DNA from: Desulfatiglans anilini DSM 4660
Lineage (GTDB): Bacteria > Desulfobacterota > DSM-4660 > Desulfatiglandales > Desulfatiglandaceae
Reading direction: 5' to 3'
Assembly: GCF_000422285.1 (NCBI RefSeq)
Contig: NZ_AULM01000009.1
Coordinates: 62,001-126,000, forward strand
DNA: 64,000 nucleotides
Part shown: positions 25,646-34,787 of the stretch, one piece after another
Layout of the letters: every line of letters begins with the position of its first letter
Position numbering within the stretch: the stretch's first letter is position 1
Program-made: the position numbers and the translations under genes
Notes under the pieces: generated by a model
The model's database searches: none
What the model was told of the DNA's origin: nothing
The model's input: the letters and a program-made list of their open reading frames with translations, nothing else

Positions 25646-27920
25646 GTCCTGTCCTCTCGTTGATATAGGTGGCGGCAAGCCGCATGCCGTTTCGCGCCGT
25701 CAAACGGAGCGCAGGCTCGTTGTCCATCCGGATCGTGACATAGATCTTCCACCCGGGGGAACGGGCCACCAAACCCTTGAGCAGCCGGTCCCCGAGCCCC
25801 ATGCCGCGGTAATCGGGCCGCACCGCCGTATATCCCCTTTCGAGATAACCGTCGAGATTCAGCCCTGTCTTTTCTTCGATCCGGCGCCGATACCTCTCCA
25901 AAGGCCGCTTGTGCGTCATGGTGGCCACCACCCGCTCCCCTTCGACGGCGTAGCCGATCAGCCAGGCCTTTTTCAGATTCTCCCGGATCCAGCTGAGCCC
26001 CACCTCGCCCCCCAGTTCGACCAGGCGGCAAATACCATCCAGGATCTTTTCGGGGACATCCGCCGGACGTTCGAAAAAAAGCTGAATCCGCGACCCCTTG
26101 TCATATCGAACCAGATCACCCGGCGACACTTTCCAGTTCAGGACCGCATCGAGCCCATACCGGGAGACATAGAGCATCAGGTATTCCCGAATGCGCAGAT
26201 AGTACCAGAAAGGGTGCCCGTACAGATCCTTCAGGCGGTAAGTCTGCGCCTCTTCGAGAAAGGCCGTGAGGGCCGCCCCGTCCATGCCTTCCCGGCAGAC
26301 GAAGGGGTGATCGGAGCCGAAGGGGCTCGGGCTTTCGCTGATTTCGGATATGGCATAGTCCTCCGGCCGCTGCATGATGCGGGAGTACTTGAGCAGCACG
26401 AAACGAAAAAAGATCGAAGAATGGATCCTGTCGATGTTTTCCTCTAGGAAACGCAGCGTCTCACCGGCCTCCTCCCGGGTCTCGCCAGGGAAGCCGAAGA
26501 TGACCGTGGCGTGGTTCCATATCCCCGCCCTGGAGGCGTCGCCAAGCACCCTCAGGGTTTCGGGCAGCCGGGTTCCCTTGTTCATGAGCTTCAGGATGCG
26601 CGGATGCCCCGTCTCGAGCCCCCACCGCACCAGCCGGACCCCGGCCTGGGCCAGGAGATCCAGCCGATCAGCCGTAAAAGCGCCGACCGGCTTGCACCAG
26701 AGGGAGATGTCGAGGCGAAGCCCTCGATCGAGGATCCCGCGGGCGACCTCCGCCAGGTAGGGGGCCGTCAGGCAGTCGTCATTGACAGTAAAGCAGGGGG
26801 TTTCATGCCGGGAGTGCAGTTCGGCCAGGTGGGCGACCGCCCGCTCCGGCGGGACGGTCATAAAACGACGGTTGTCGTAGCGCGAGCAGAAGGCGCACTT
26901 CCCCCAATAACACCCTTCCGAGAAACGGATCGGCAGGATGGGGACGGGCGACAGATAGCTCCGGAGGTCGAGATCCGTAAAATCGGGCGTGGGCAGTTCC
27001 GGCAAAGGCTCATGCCCGCAAATCGGGGTCTCGATCCATTTCCCCCGGCGCGAAAAGCCTACATTGGGGGCATCATCCCAAGGCCGGCCCGATAACAGCC
27101 GATCCAGGAGAAAGGCCAGAGGCCGTTCTCCATCCTGGAGCACCACGCTGTGCGCAAATTCAGGGAGATAGTCCGGCTCTTTCTCGAAGGCATCCCGAAG
27201 GCGCAGGATATGGCGGCCTCCGAGTGTAACGTGGACGTCCGGGAAGCGCCGTTTGAGAAGTCTCGCCAGGGTCAGACCCCCGGGGGCCTGATGGGTCGTG
27301 GAGATGGATATTCCCACCAGGCGAGGAGCTGCCCGCGCCACCAGGTCAGGGATGGTCCGCTCGTAGAAATCCAGGAAGGGGTTGGCCTGCCGGTCGTCGC
27401 AGAAGCGGATCATCCCCGCGTAATCCTCGATCCCGGGATGCTGGAAGGTGTTGAAGGTAAAGGAGGTCGGAAACCATGAGAGCGATGCCATCCGCAGGAG
27501 TCGGTAGAGATTGGTCTGAGCCCGGATGCAGCGTTCGGGGTCGAAAAACCCCGCCTCCTGCCGGAGATCCTCTATAAACCGGCGCACCTGAGCGGTGCGG
27601 TCCGTCCATACATCACGACGGTCCCGGATATCCCGGACCAGGGCCTGCTGCGTGCTGGACATGCCGTCCGCCGGTCTTTCCAAGATCTGCGCCAGCATCG
27701 CTTCCAGCCGCTCCGGCGTCAGCAGGTACTCCAGGAAAAAATGGAGGCTGACATCAGCCTGCCGCACGGCAAAACCGGCCCGACGCAAATAGGCCGTCAG
27801 GGCGGGGAGGGCCAGGAAAGGTGTCACAGGCGTCCAGACAGGAGGAAACATTAGGAGGATGTCGCAAACGCTTTTGATTTGCCTCAGATCACGCATTCTT
27901 TTAGAATAGCGAGCCATCAC
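25608..27920 (-). CDS. B12-binding-type radical SAM protein fused to a GNAT acetyltransferase domain
   Basis: The 770-residue protein has an N-terminal cobalamin-binding-like half (LLMFPPVWTPVTPFLALPALTAYL, and SISTTHQAPGGLTLARLL before a VTLGGRH segment), a radical SAM core and a C-terminal GNAT domain (about 640-760) with the acetyl-CoA loop RGMGLGDRLL and a distal RMDNEPALRLTARNGM. The cluster motif is Cys337, Cys342 and Cys345 (CYWGKCAFC), four rather than three residues between the first two cysteines. It is the first gene of a two-gene minus-strand operon, divergent from the ATP-grasp run. The substrate is unknown. Confidence 0.85.
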   Translation of the reverse strand: MMARYSKRMRDLRQIKSVCDILLMFPPVWTPVTPFLALPALTAYLRRAGFAVRQADVSLHFFLEYLLTPERLEAMLAQILERPADGMSSTQQALVRDIRDRRDVWTDRTAQVRRFIEDLRQEAGFFDPERCIRAQTNLYRLLRMASLSWFPTSFTFNTFQHPGIEDYAGMIRFCDDRQANPFLDFYERTIPDLVARAAPRLVGISISTTHQAPGGLTLARLLKRRFPDVHVTLGGRHILRLRDAFEKEPDYLPEFAHSVVLQDGERPLAFLLDRLLSGRPWDDAPNVGFSRRGKWIETPICGHEPLPELPTPDFTDLDLRSYLSPVPILPIRFSEGCYWGKCAFCSRYDNRRFMTVPPERAVAHLAELHSRHETPCFTVNDDCLTAPYLAEVARGILDRGLRLDISLWCKPVGAFTADRLDLLAQAGVRLVRWGLETGHPRILKLMNKGTRLPETLRVLGDASRAGIWNHATVIFGFPGETREEAGETLRFLEENIDRIHSSIFFRFVLLKYSRIMQRPEDYAISEISESPSPFGSDHPFVCREGMDGAALTAFLEEAQTYRLKDLYGHPFWYYLRIREYLMLYVSRYGLDAVLNWKVSPGDLVRYDKGSRIQLFFERPADVPEKILDGICRLVELGGEVGLSWIRENLKKAWLIGYAVEGERVVATMTHKRPLERYRRRIEEKTGLNLDGYLERGYTAVRPDYRGMGLGDRLLKGLVARSPGWKIYVTIRMDNEPALRLTARNGMRLAATYINERTGHEIGVFAAGAAA

Positions 27921-28014
27921 ATTTAATCAAGGCTTTTTTGGGCGCATCCGAAGACGGCGATCCCTGTCCACGGCTCTTTGGGCCGCCTCAATCGACGATG
28001 GCCAAAAGGGGCGT
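27921..28014. promoter_or_regulatory. Shared divergent intergenic region
   Basis: Only 94 bp separate the starts of the radical SAM-GNAT gene (minus) and the first ATP-grasp gene (plus), so both promoters and any shared operator must lie here or inside the genes. I see no clear -35/-10 pair. AAAGGGG precedes the plus-strand start. Confidence 0.45.
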
Positions 28015-28905
28015 ATGAACATAGGTATCCTGAGTGCCAGAGATCGCAACTACCATCCGAACCAGAGGCTCCTCGAGGCCTCCCGTAAACGCGGACACGA
28101 AGCTCGTCTGATCCATCCGAAGCATTGCCGCTCCCTCCTTGCGCACGGAGACATGACGATCGAAGGCCCCGGCATCAGGCCGGAGGTGCTTCTGCCCCGC
28201 ATCGGGGCCACCATCAATGATTACGCCCTCGCCCTGATCAGGCATTTCGAACTCTCGGGGACGCAACTCATCAACGGCTTTCCGGCCATCGCCCTCACTC
28301 GCGACAAATTCCTCGGGCTGCAGACCCTCGCGGCCGGCGGCATACCCGTGCCCCGGTCGATACTGGTCAGCAATCCCGGGAACCTCGAACGGGCGGTCGA
28401 AGACCTCGGCGGCTGTCCGGTCGTGGTCAAAGCCCTCAGAAGCCGCCAGGGTGAAGGGGTCTTTCTGCTCGAACATCCCTCGGACGGCGCAGAACTCGTA
28501 GAAAGGTTCGATGCGCGAAACCTCGGATTGCTGGTCCAGGAATACATTCCGCCGGCCGGCAGACTGGACGTGCGTCTCTTTGTCCTGGGAGACTGGATCC
28601 CCGCGGCCGCAGCCCTCACCCCCCAGGAGGGGAATTTCCGCGCCAACATCCATCAGAACGGCCGTGCACGCATCTTTGCCCCGGAGCCCGCCCTGGTTGA
28701 TCTCGCTATCAAGGCGAAAAGGGCGCTCGGGCTGGACATCGCCGGCGTGGACATCATCATCGACCGGAACGGCGGCCCCCGGGTGATCGAGGTGAACTAC
28801 TCGCCGGGGTTCAAAGGGCTCGAGGCGGTTTCAGGGCTGGACATTGCAGCCGAGATCATCCATTATGTCGAACGGGTGCACGCACGGAAGAACGGAGACC
28901 GCTGA
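28015..28905 (+). CDS. RimK-family ATP-grasp ligase
   Basis: The 296-residue protein has the RimK layout: an N-terminal pre-ATP-grasp domain (MNIGILSARDRNYHPNQRLL), the ATP-grasp lid with VVVKALRSRQGEGVFL, the adenine-contacting VQEYI segment, and the metal-binding end (GVDIIIDRNGGPRVIEVNYSPGF). Members of this family join an amino acid to a carboxylate through an acyl phosphate (RimK adds Glu to ribosomal protein S6; others make small peptides). It is the first gene of the nine-gene run and its stop overlaps the next start by one base (TGATG). Confidence 0.88.
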   Translation: MNIGILSARDRNYHPNQRLLEASRKRGHEARLIHPKHCRSLLAHGDMTIEGPGIRPEVLLPRIGATINDYALALIRHFELSGTQLINGFPAIALTRDKFLGLQTLAAGGIPVPRSILVSNPGNLERAVEDLGGCPVVVKALRSRQGEGVFLLEHPSDGAELVERFDARNLGLLVQEYIPPAGRLDVRLFVLGDWIPAAAALTPQEGNFRANIHQNGRARIFAPEPALVDLAIKAKRALGLDIAGVDIIIDRNGGPRVIEVNYSPGFKGLEAVSGLDIAAEIIHYVERVHARKNGDR

Positions 28906-29903
28906 TGAAAATCGCCTTTCTGATGGATCGCCTGGACTCCATCGACCCCGTCAACGAGACCACCAGCCACCTCATGTACGAATGCAACGAGCGCGGCCAT
29001 ACGGTCTATTTCCTCGAGCCCCACGATGTCTACGTCCGGCAGAACGCGGTCCTGGCCCGTATGCGCAATGTCACGGTCGAACCGGGTCTCTCGATCCGCC
29101 GCTACTGGAGGGCGCTCATCCGTTGCATGAAAAAGGACGAACTCATCTTCGAAAGCGTGACGGAACTCGACGCCCTCTTTCTCCGCAAGAACCCGCCTCT
29201 GGTCTACCAGACCATGGAGTTCCTGGCGCCGGTCAACAACCGGGTCTTCATGATCAACAGCACCCGCGGCCAGATCCTTGCCAACAGCAAGCTTTACACG
29301 CTGAATTTCCCGGATATCATCCCACAGACGCACATCTCCCGCGACCCCGTCCGTCTCAAAAAGATCATCGACGACTTCGGCGGCGCCATGGTCGTCAAAC
29401 CCCTGCAGCGGTTCGGCGGGGAGGGCGTCATCAAGGTCAGCGTCCGCGACCGCGAAAACCTGATCTCCCTCATCAACTACTATGTCCGGACCTACCAGGC
29501 ATACCCCAACCGGGAACCGATCATGGTCCAGGAATATCTGGATATCGTCAAGAGTGAAGGGGATGTGCGCATCCTGCTCTTGAACGGTGAAATTCTCGGG
29601 GCGATGCGCCGAAAACCCCGCCCGGGGGATTTCAGAACGAACATTCATGCGGGGGCAAGCGCCCATAAACACGATATCACCCCGCGCGAAAGAGAAATCT
29701 GTGCTACAATCAGCGAAAGGCTCAGGAGGGACGGGCTCTACTTCGTGGGGATCGACATCATCGGCGACAAGCTCATCGAGGTCAACTGTGTCAGCCCGGG
29801 TGGAATCCCGCGCATCAACCGCCTCAACAACGTCCGCCTGGAGAGGAATGTGATCGATTTTATCGAAACCGAAGTCAGCAAGATGAAACAGGACCACTCG
29901 TAG
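28905..29903 (+). CDS. Glutathione synthetase-like (GshB-type) ATP-grasp ligase
   Basis: The 332-residue protein resembles prokaryotic GshB: an N-terminal domain (MKIAFLMDRLDSIDP), the family segment that picks out the ligand end (FLAPVNNRVFMINSTRGQ), ATP-grasp core AMVVKPLQRFGGEGVIKV, the VQEYLDIVKSEGDVRI strand, and the metal-ligand end (GIDIIGDKLIEVNCVSPGGI). GshB adds glycine to gamma-glutamylcysteine; no gamma-glutamylcysteine synthetase is adjacent, so the substrate may differ. It overlaps the RimK-like gene by one base, so the two ligases are very probably made together and may act in sequence. Confidence 0.85.
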   Translation: MKIAFLMDRLDSIDPVNETTSHLMYECNERGHTVYFLEPHDVYVRQNAVLARMRNVTVEPGLSIRRYWRALIRCMKKDELIFESVTELDALFLRKNPPLVYQTMEFLAPVNNRVFMINSTRGQILANSKLYTLNFPDIIPQTHISRDPVRLKKIIDDFGGAMVVKPLQRFGGEGVIKVSVRDRENLISLINYYVRTYQAYPNREPIMVQEYLDIVKSEGDVRILLLNGEILGAMRRKPRPGDFRTNIHAGASAHKHDITPREREICATISERLRRDGLYFVGIDIIGDKLIEVNCVSPGGIPRINRLNNVRLERNVIDFIETEVSKMKQDHS

Positions 29904-29982
29904 GAAACGGACAACCCATGCGGTGCAGCAGGGAAATCCGTTCACCCGGCAAACCACTTTCGGAAGAGAAAGGACCACCAAA

Positions 29983-31710
29983 ATGAAAAACGTCCATTGC
30001 TCCAAGAACCTGACAGGTCTGGTGCTCATTCTTCTGCTGGTCGGCTTTTGCACACTCCCATCCATCTTCACCTCGCCGGCTTCCGCACGCGACAGCCTGA
30101 AGGTCGGACTCCTCGAGGAACCCAAGACGCTCAACATCTGGATGGCGAGCGACACGTGGTCCAGCAAGGTGCTTTCTCAAATATATCAACCTCTCTACAT
30201 CCGCGAGCCGGAGAAGCTGGATCTGATCCCCTGGCTTGCCGAAAGCGATCCCCTCTACAACGCGGCAGATCTCTCCTACACCGTGACCCTCAGGCCGGCC
30301 AAATGGTCCGACGGCACCGAAGTCACCGCTGAGGACGTGATTTTTACGGGTGAGTTCATCCAGGAATTCAAGATCCCCCGCTATGCCTCCTATTTCAAGT
30401 TCGTCAAGAAGATAGAGGCACTGGATCAGAAGACCGTCCGGTATCACCTCGAGAAGCCCCAGGCCATTTTTCTCAGCCGGACCCTGACCACGCCGATCGT
30501 CCAGAAAAGGCAATGGATGCCCATCGTGAATGACATCCGGGGGAAAGACAAACCGCTGGCCGAGATCATCAATGTCAAGATCGATCAGCCGATCGGATGC
30601 GGACCTTTCGTCCTGAAGGAGTGGCAGCAGGGGGCCTATATCTTCATGGCAGCCAATCCCGACTTCTTCGGCCGGAGCCTCACCATTGCCGGCCACAAAC
30701 TCGGTCCTTACATCGACGGAATCATCTTCAAGGTTTTCGGCACCTCGGATGCCGCGATCCTCGCGCTCAAGAAGGGCACGATAGACATGTTCTGGTGGGG
30801 GATCCAGGCGGGTTACATCGAGGACCTCAAGAAGCAGAAGACGGTGGAGATCCACACGAACGACAAAAGTGCGCTCTATTACCTGGGGTTCAATGTCAGG
30901 AAGGCCCCTTTCAGCGATCCCGCTCTTCGCCGGGCCATCGCTACACTGATCGACAAAGACTTCATCATCACACGGATCCTGCAAGGATACGCGATAGAAC
31001 TGGACTCCGTCGTTCCTCCCGGCAACCGTTTCTGGCACTGCCCGAATGTCCCGTCCTACGGCAAGGGGCTGCCAAGAAACGAGCGGATCAAGGCGGCTTA
31101 CGACATCCTCAAAAACGCAGGATACTCCTGGGATACCCCGCCGGTCGATCCGAAGGGGAAGATCAGCGCCGCCAAAGGCCTGCGTCTGCCCGACGGCAAA
31201 ACCATGGAGGGCTTCACGATCCTGACGCCTCCGGCCGACTACGATCCGAACCGGGCGATGACCGGCATGATCGTCCAGGAGTGGCTGCGACAGATGGGGA
31301 TGCCCGCTACTTCGAGGCCCATGGCTTTCGGGGCGCTCATCGACCAGGTCAAGAGCCGGCACGATTTCGATGCCTTCGTCCTCGGCTACGGGAAGCTTTC
31401 CCTCGACCCGGACTATATCCGGAACTTTTTCTCCTCCAGCAACGATAAGTCGAAAGGGAGCAACATGAGCGGGTACCGCAACCCCGAATTCGATCGGATC
31501 GCCGAGGAATCCGCCGCCACCATGGACGCGAAGAAGCGTCAGGACCTCATTTGGACGATGCAAGGCATCATCCTGGAGGATGTCCCCTATATCCCGATTT
31601 ACAACCCGAAGGTTGTCGAGGCGGTGCGCAACGACCACTTCAAGGGATGGGTCGATATGATCGAAGGCATCGGGAACCACTGGTCATTCTGCCTCGTCGA
31701 ACCCCGGTGA
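29983..31710 (+). CDS. Peptide ABC transporter substrate-binding protein (SBP family 5)
   Basis: The 575-residue protein has a signal peptide (hydrophobic core about 10-30, ending near SPASA) and a family-5 binding fold: VGLLEEPKTLNIWMAS, then the typical WSDGTEVTAEDVIFTGEF motif, GCGPFVLKEWQQGAYI, and a later lobe with PDYIRNFFSSSNDKSKGSN. This family binds di- or oligopeptides, nickel or other oligomers for DppBCDF/OppBCDF importers. The start at 29983 is chosen for its AAAGGA site and clean signal sequence. It lies 79 bp after the GshB-like gene and before two permeases and two ATPases. Confidence 0.92.
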   Translation: MKNVHCSKNLTGLVLILLLVGFCTLPSIFTSPASARDSLKVGLLEEPKTLNIWMASDTWSSKVLSQIYQPLYIREPEKLDLIPWLAESDPLYNAADLSYTVTLRPAKWSDGTEVTAEDVIFTGEFIQEFKIPRYASYFKFVKKIEALDQKTVRYHLEKPQAIFLSRTLTTPIVQKRQWMPIVNDIRGKDKPLAEIINVKIDQPIGCGPFVLKEWQQGAYIFMAANPDFFGRSLTIAGHKLGPYIDGIIFKVFGTSDAAILALKKGTIDMFWWGIQAGYIEDLKKQKTVEIHTNDKSALYYLGFNVRKAPFSDPALRRAIATLIDKDFIITRILQGYAIELDSVVPPGNRFWHCPNVPSYGKGLPRNERIKAAYDILKNAGYSWDTPPVDPKGKISAAKGLRLPDGKTMEGFTILTPPADYDPNRAMTGMIVQEWLRQMGMPATSRPMAFGALIDQVKSRHDFDAFVLGYGKLSLDPDYIRNFFSSSNDKSKGSNMSGYRNPEFDRIAEESAATMDAKKRQDLIWTMQGIILEDVPYIPIYNPKVVEAVRNDHFKGWVDMIEGIGNHWSFCLVEPR

Positions 31711-31824
31711 GTGCGCTTCGACCCTTTGAGGGGAGCCGATCCGTTTCAAAGTGGATGCGGCGGGTTCCTCAGCCGCAGTCGATTAAAAACCCGTGCCCTG
31801 CTGCGCAGCGCTCAGGCGAACAGC

Positions 31825-31850
31825 AAAACATCTTGGAAAATTGATGTTTT
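31825..31850 (+). other. Hairpin between the substrate-binding protein and permease genes
   Basis: AAAACATC (31825-31832) and GATGTTTT (31843-31850) form a perfect 8-bp stem in the 172-bp gap, followed by AGGGC rather than a T-run beyond the stem. Such hairpins often stabilise or attenuate the message so that the binding protein is made in excess over the permeases; that role is inference. Confidence 0.4.
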
Positions 31851-31882
31851 AGGGCAAAAACCCAAGCAAGTCCGGATCGAAC

Positions 31883-32860
31883 ATGGAATTGCGACGCTAC
31901 GTCTTCAAGAGGCTGTTTCAGATCATCATCATCTTTTTCGTCATCCTGACGGTCCTCTTCCTGCTGTTCCGGCTGGCCCCCGGCGATCCGGTCTCTCGTA
32001 TGATCGATCCAGACATGACCGCCGAGGATGCCCGGCATCTGATGGAGCAGCTCGGGCTGGACCAGCCCCTCGGAGTTCAATACCTCTATTACATCAAGAA
32101 TTTCTTTACGGGAAATTTCGGGTTTTCTTTCCACTACGGACAGCCCGTCATCCGCATCATCGCCGACAGGCTGCCCAACACCGTCCTGCTGTTCACGACT
32201 TCGATCGTCCTGGCGGCCTTCGCCGGTGTTTTTCTGGGCAAGATCGCTTCCTGGCACAAAGGACGCAGTCTCGATACCACCATGACGCTCGGCGCCCTGG
32301 TGACCCATACCCTGTTTCTGCCCTGGCTCGCCCTGATCCTCATCTGGGTGTTCGCCTACAAACTGGGCTGGTTCCCCATCAACGGAATGATCTCTGAGGA
32401 GATCTGGCTCGATCCGAATGCGGGCCTGTGGCTCAAGACCCTCGATGTGGCTCACCACATGGTCCTTCCTTTAGGGACGCTGTTTTTGATTCACTTCGGC
32501 AGCTATCTTCTCATCATGCGCAGCAGCATGCTCGAAACGCTCAAGGAAGACTACATCCTGACTGCGCGTGCCAAAGGGCTTACGGAAAAGACGATCCGCA
32601 ACCGCCATGCCGCCCCCAACGCCGCCCTGCCGGTGGTCACCAGTGTAGGCCTCAGTCTGGCGTTTTCAATCAACGGAGGGGCTTTGACGGAGACCGTCTT
32701 TACCTGGCCCGGCATCGGCCGGGAACTGGTCTTCTCCGTCAGCCACAACGATTACCCTCTGGCTCAGGCGTCCTTCCTGCTCATCGCCATGGTCGTCCTC
32801 CTGTCCAATCTCGTGGTCGATGTGCTATACGCCTATCTGGACCCCCGGATCCGGTACTGA
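31883..32860 (+). CDS. Peptide ABC transporter permease, DppB/OppB type
   Basis: The 325-residue protein has six membrane segments and the family opening (LRRYVFKRLFQIIIIFFVIL, then FRLAPGDPV). The cytoplasmic EAA loop is present in the form ILTARAKGLTEKTIRNRHAAPNAALP, and the terminal segment is LVVDVLYAYLDPRIRY, typical of DppB. It forms the membrane pore with the next gene's product. It is the second transporter gene of the run. Confidence 0.93.
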   Translation: MELRRYVFKRLFQIIIIFFVILTVLFLLFRLAPGDPVSRMIDPDMTAEDARHLMEQLGLDQPLGVQYLYYIKNFFTGNFGFSFHYGQPVIRIIADRLPNTVLLFTTSIVLAAFAGVFLGKIASWHKGRSLDTTMTLGALVTHTLFLPWLALILIWVFAYKLGWFPINGMISEEIWLDPNAGLWLKTLDVAHHMVLPLGTLFLIHFGSYLLIMRSSMLETLKEDYILTARAKGLTEKTIRNRHAAPNAALPVVTSVGLSLAFSINGGALTETVFTWPGIGRELVFSVSHNDYPLAQASFLLIAMVVLLSNLVVDVLYAYLDPRIRY

Positions 32861-32892
32861 ACCGGGACCCGTTCCGCAAGGATGGAATACGA

Positions 32893-33825
32893 ATGAAACC
32901 TCATCCAGATCGATCAACAGAAACAGGGGGCATGCGCTCGGGCTGGAGCGACCGTCTCCGTGAGAACTGGGTGATTTTCAGGCAGAACCTTCTGGGGAAG
33001 ATCGGAATGATCCTGTTGGTCTGCTTCGGGCTGATGGCGATCACGAGCTTCATCCCGCCGCTGATCGACCCTATGTACGACCCCATGACCGGCGTCGACC
33101 CCGAAATCATCAGCTCCACCGCGCCGAGTGCACGGCATTGGCTGGGGACCGATTTCATGGGGAGGGACATCTTGAGCCAGCTTTTGGCCGGTGCGAGGGT
33201 GGCCTTCATGGTCGGGGTGTCCGCCGCCTTCATGAGCATCTTTCTCGGCACTGCAATCGGAATGGTCGCAGGGTATGCAGGCCGGTTCATCGACACCCTT
33301 CTGATGCGGGCAGCCGACATCATCATGGTCATGCCGACCCTCCTGGTGGTATTGATCCTCTCCTCTCTTTTCGGGCAGCTGAATATCTGGACCATCGTTC
33401 TGATCATCGCCCTGTTTCGCTGGCCGGGTGTGTCGCGTGTCATCAGGGCACAGACCCTTTCCTTGAAGAATCGACCCTTCATCGAGGCCGCCCGTGTGGC
33501 AGGCGCATCGCACCTGAGGATCGTCTTCCGCCACATCATGCCCAATGTCCTGCCGCTCGCCTTCCTCTACATGACCTTCCGGGTGACCTCGGCCATCATC
33601 ATCGAAGCCGCGCTCGCCTTCCTCGGCTTTGGAGACCCAGGGACCGTCAGCTGGGGGATGATGCTCCAGTGGGTATGGAAGACCGGGCATATGTTCAAGG
33701 CCCCCTATTGGCTCCTGCCGCCGGGTCTGTGCATCTCCCTGATCACCTTGTCATTCTACATGCTGGGTCGGGCCATGGACGAGGTCCTCGACCCGAGGCT
33801 CAGAAAGGAGGGACAGGCTGAGTAA
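32893..33825 (+). CDS. Peptide ABC transporter permease, DppC/OppC type
   Basis: The 310-residue protein starts at an ATG with AAGGA upstream and has the DppC-type signature: an N-terminal cytoplasmic stretch (WVIFRQNLLGKIGMILL), GTDFMGRDILSQLLAGAR, and the EAA loop FIEAARVAGASHLRIVFRHIMPN. The C-terminus DEVLDPRLRKE is typical. The longer in-frame extension upstream overlaps the DppB-like gene and is not protein-like. One base separates its stop from the next ATG. Confidence 0.93.
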   Translation: MKPHPDRSTETGGMRSGWSDRLRENWVIFRQNLLGKIGMILLVCFGLMAITSFIPPLIDPMYDPMTGVDPEIISSTAPSARHWLGTDFMGRDILSQLLAGARVAFMVGVSAAFMSIFLGTAIGMVAGYAGRFIDTLLMRAADIIMVMPTLLVVLILSSLFGQLNIWTIVLIIALFRWPGVSRVIRAQTLSLKNRPFIEAARVAGASHLRIVFRHIMPNVLPLAFLYMTFRVTSAIIIEAALAFLGFGDPGTVSWGMMLQWVWKTGHMFKAPYWLLPPGLCISLITLSFYMLGRAMDEVLDPRLRKEGQAE

Positions 33826-33826
33826 G

Positions 33827-34783
33827 ATGCCACTCCTCGAGGTCGAAAATCTCAGCATCGGCTATCACACCCGCAAAGGCTTCCGGAGGGCGGTCGAGAA
33901 GGTTTCCTTTTCCCTGGACGCGGGCCGGTCGCTCGGATTCGTGGGGGAATCGGGGTGCGGCAAGACGACCCTCGGAATGGGACTTCTGCGGCTCCTCCCG
34001 CCCAATGCCCTGATCACCGAGGGCCGTGTAACCTTCGATGGCACGGATCTGCTGGATCTGCTCGAAGACGAAATGCGCAAAATCCGCTGGAAGAAGATCT
34101 CCATGATCTTTCAGGCCGCGATGAACGCCCTCAACCCGGTTCACCGGGTAGCCGACCAGATCGCCGAGGCCATGATGGCCCACAGCCCGGGCATGCAGAA
34201 GCCCGAAGCCGCCCAGAAAGTGGAGGCCCTGTTTCAACTGGTCGGCATTCCGAAAAACCGCATGCGCGACTACCCCCACCAGTACAGCGGGGGCATGAAA
34301 CAACGGGCGATCATCGCCATGGCCCTGTCCTGCAGGCCGAAGCTGATCATTGCCGACGAGCCTACCACCGCCTTGGATGTGATCGTTCAGGACCAGATCC
34401 TCGAGGAGACCCGCAACCTGCAGAGAGAATTCGGCGTTGCGATCATCTTCATCTCCCACGACATCGCCATTGTGGCGGATGTGTGCCACGACATCGGGAT
34501 CATGTATGCCGGACAACTCGTGGAATACGGGCCGAGGACCGAGGTCTTCGACCATCCGGTGCACCCGTACACCCAGGCGCTGCTGGCTTCCTACCCCGCT
34601 CTGACAGGACCCAGGGCCCGCCTCCAACCGATTCCCGGGGAAATGCCCAACCTCATAAACCCGCCCGAAGGCTGCCGTTTCTGCGACCGCTGCCCCGGTG
34701 CTACGGCGGCCTGCCGCCGCGAAGCGCCCGCGTGGACAGCCGTAGGGCCGGGACACCACGCGCTTTGCGCCCAATGCCGGTGA
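33827..34783 (+). CDS. Peptide ABC transporter ATPase, DppD/OppD type
   Basis: The 318-residue ATPase has Walker A GESGCGKTT, the ABC signature YSGGMKQR, Walker B LIIADEPTT and the H-loop (FISHDIAIVADV). The C-terminal oligopeptide extension has a cysteine cluster (CRFCDRCPGATAACRREAP) of the kind that binds iron-sulfur or zinc in this subfamily. It pairs with the next ATPase as a heterodimer. Confidence 0.94.
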   Translation: MPLLEVENLSIGYHTRKGFRRAVEKVSFSLDAGRSLGFVGESGCGKTTLGMGLLRLLPPNALITEGRVTFDGTDLLDLLEDEMRKIRWKKISMIFQAAMNALNPVHRVADQIAEAMMAHSPGMQKPEAAQKVEALFQLVGIPKNRMRDYPHQYSGGMKQRAIIAMALSCRPKLIIADEPTTALDVIVQDQILEETRNLQREFGVAIIFISHDIAIVADVCHDIGIMYAGQLVEYGPRTEVFDHPVHPYTQALLASYPALTGPRARLQPIPGEMPNLINPPEGCRFCDRCPGATAACRREAPAWTAVGPGHHALCAQCR

Positions 34784-34787
34784 ATCC

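Noticed and set aside
24587-29903. A RiPP precursor peptide gene beside the radical SAM genes
   Set aside because: Short frames in the 94-bp divergent region and around the genes have no ribosome site or precursor-like core. The pathway may not use a ribosomal peptide.
29875-31680. A 601-codon minus-strand open frame
   Set aside because: It is antisense to the substrate-binding protein gene and has no recognisable domain.
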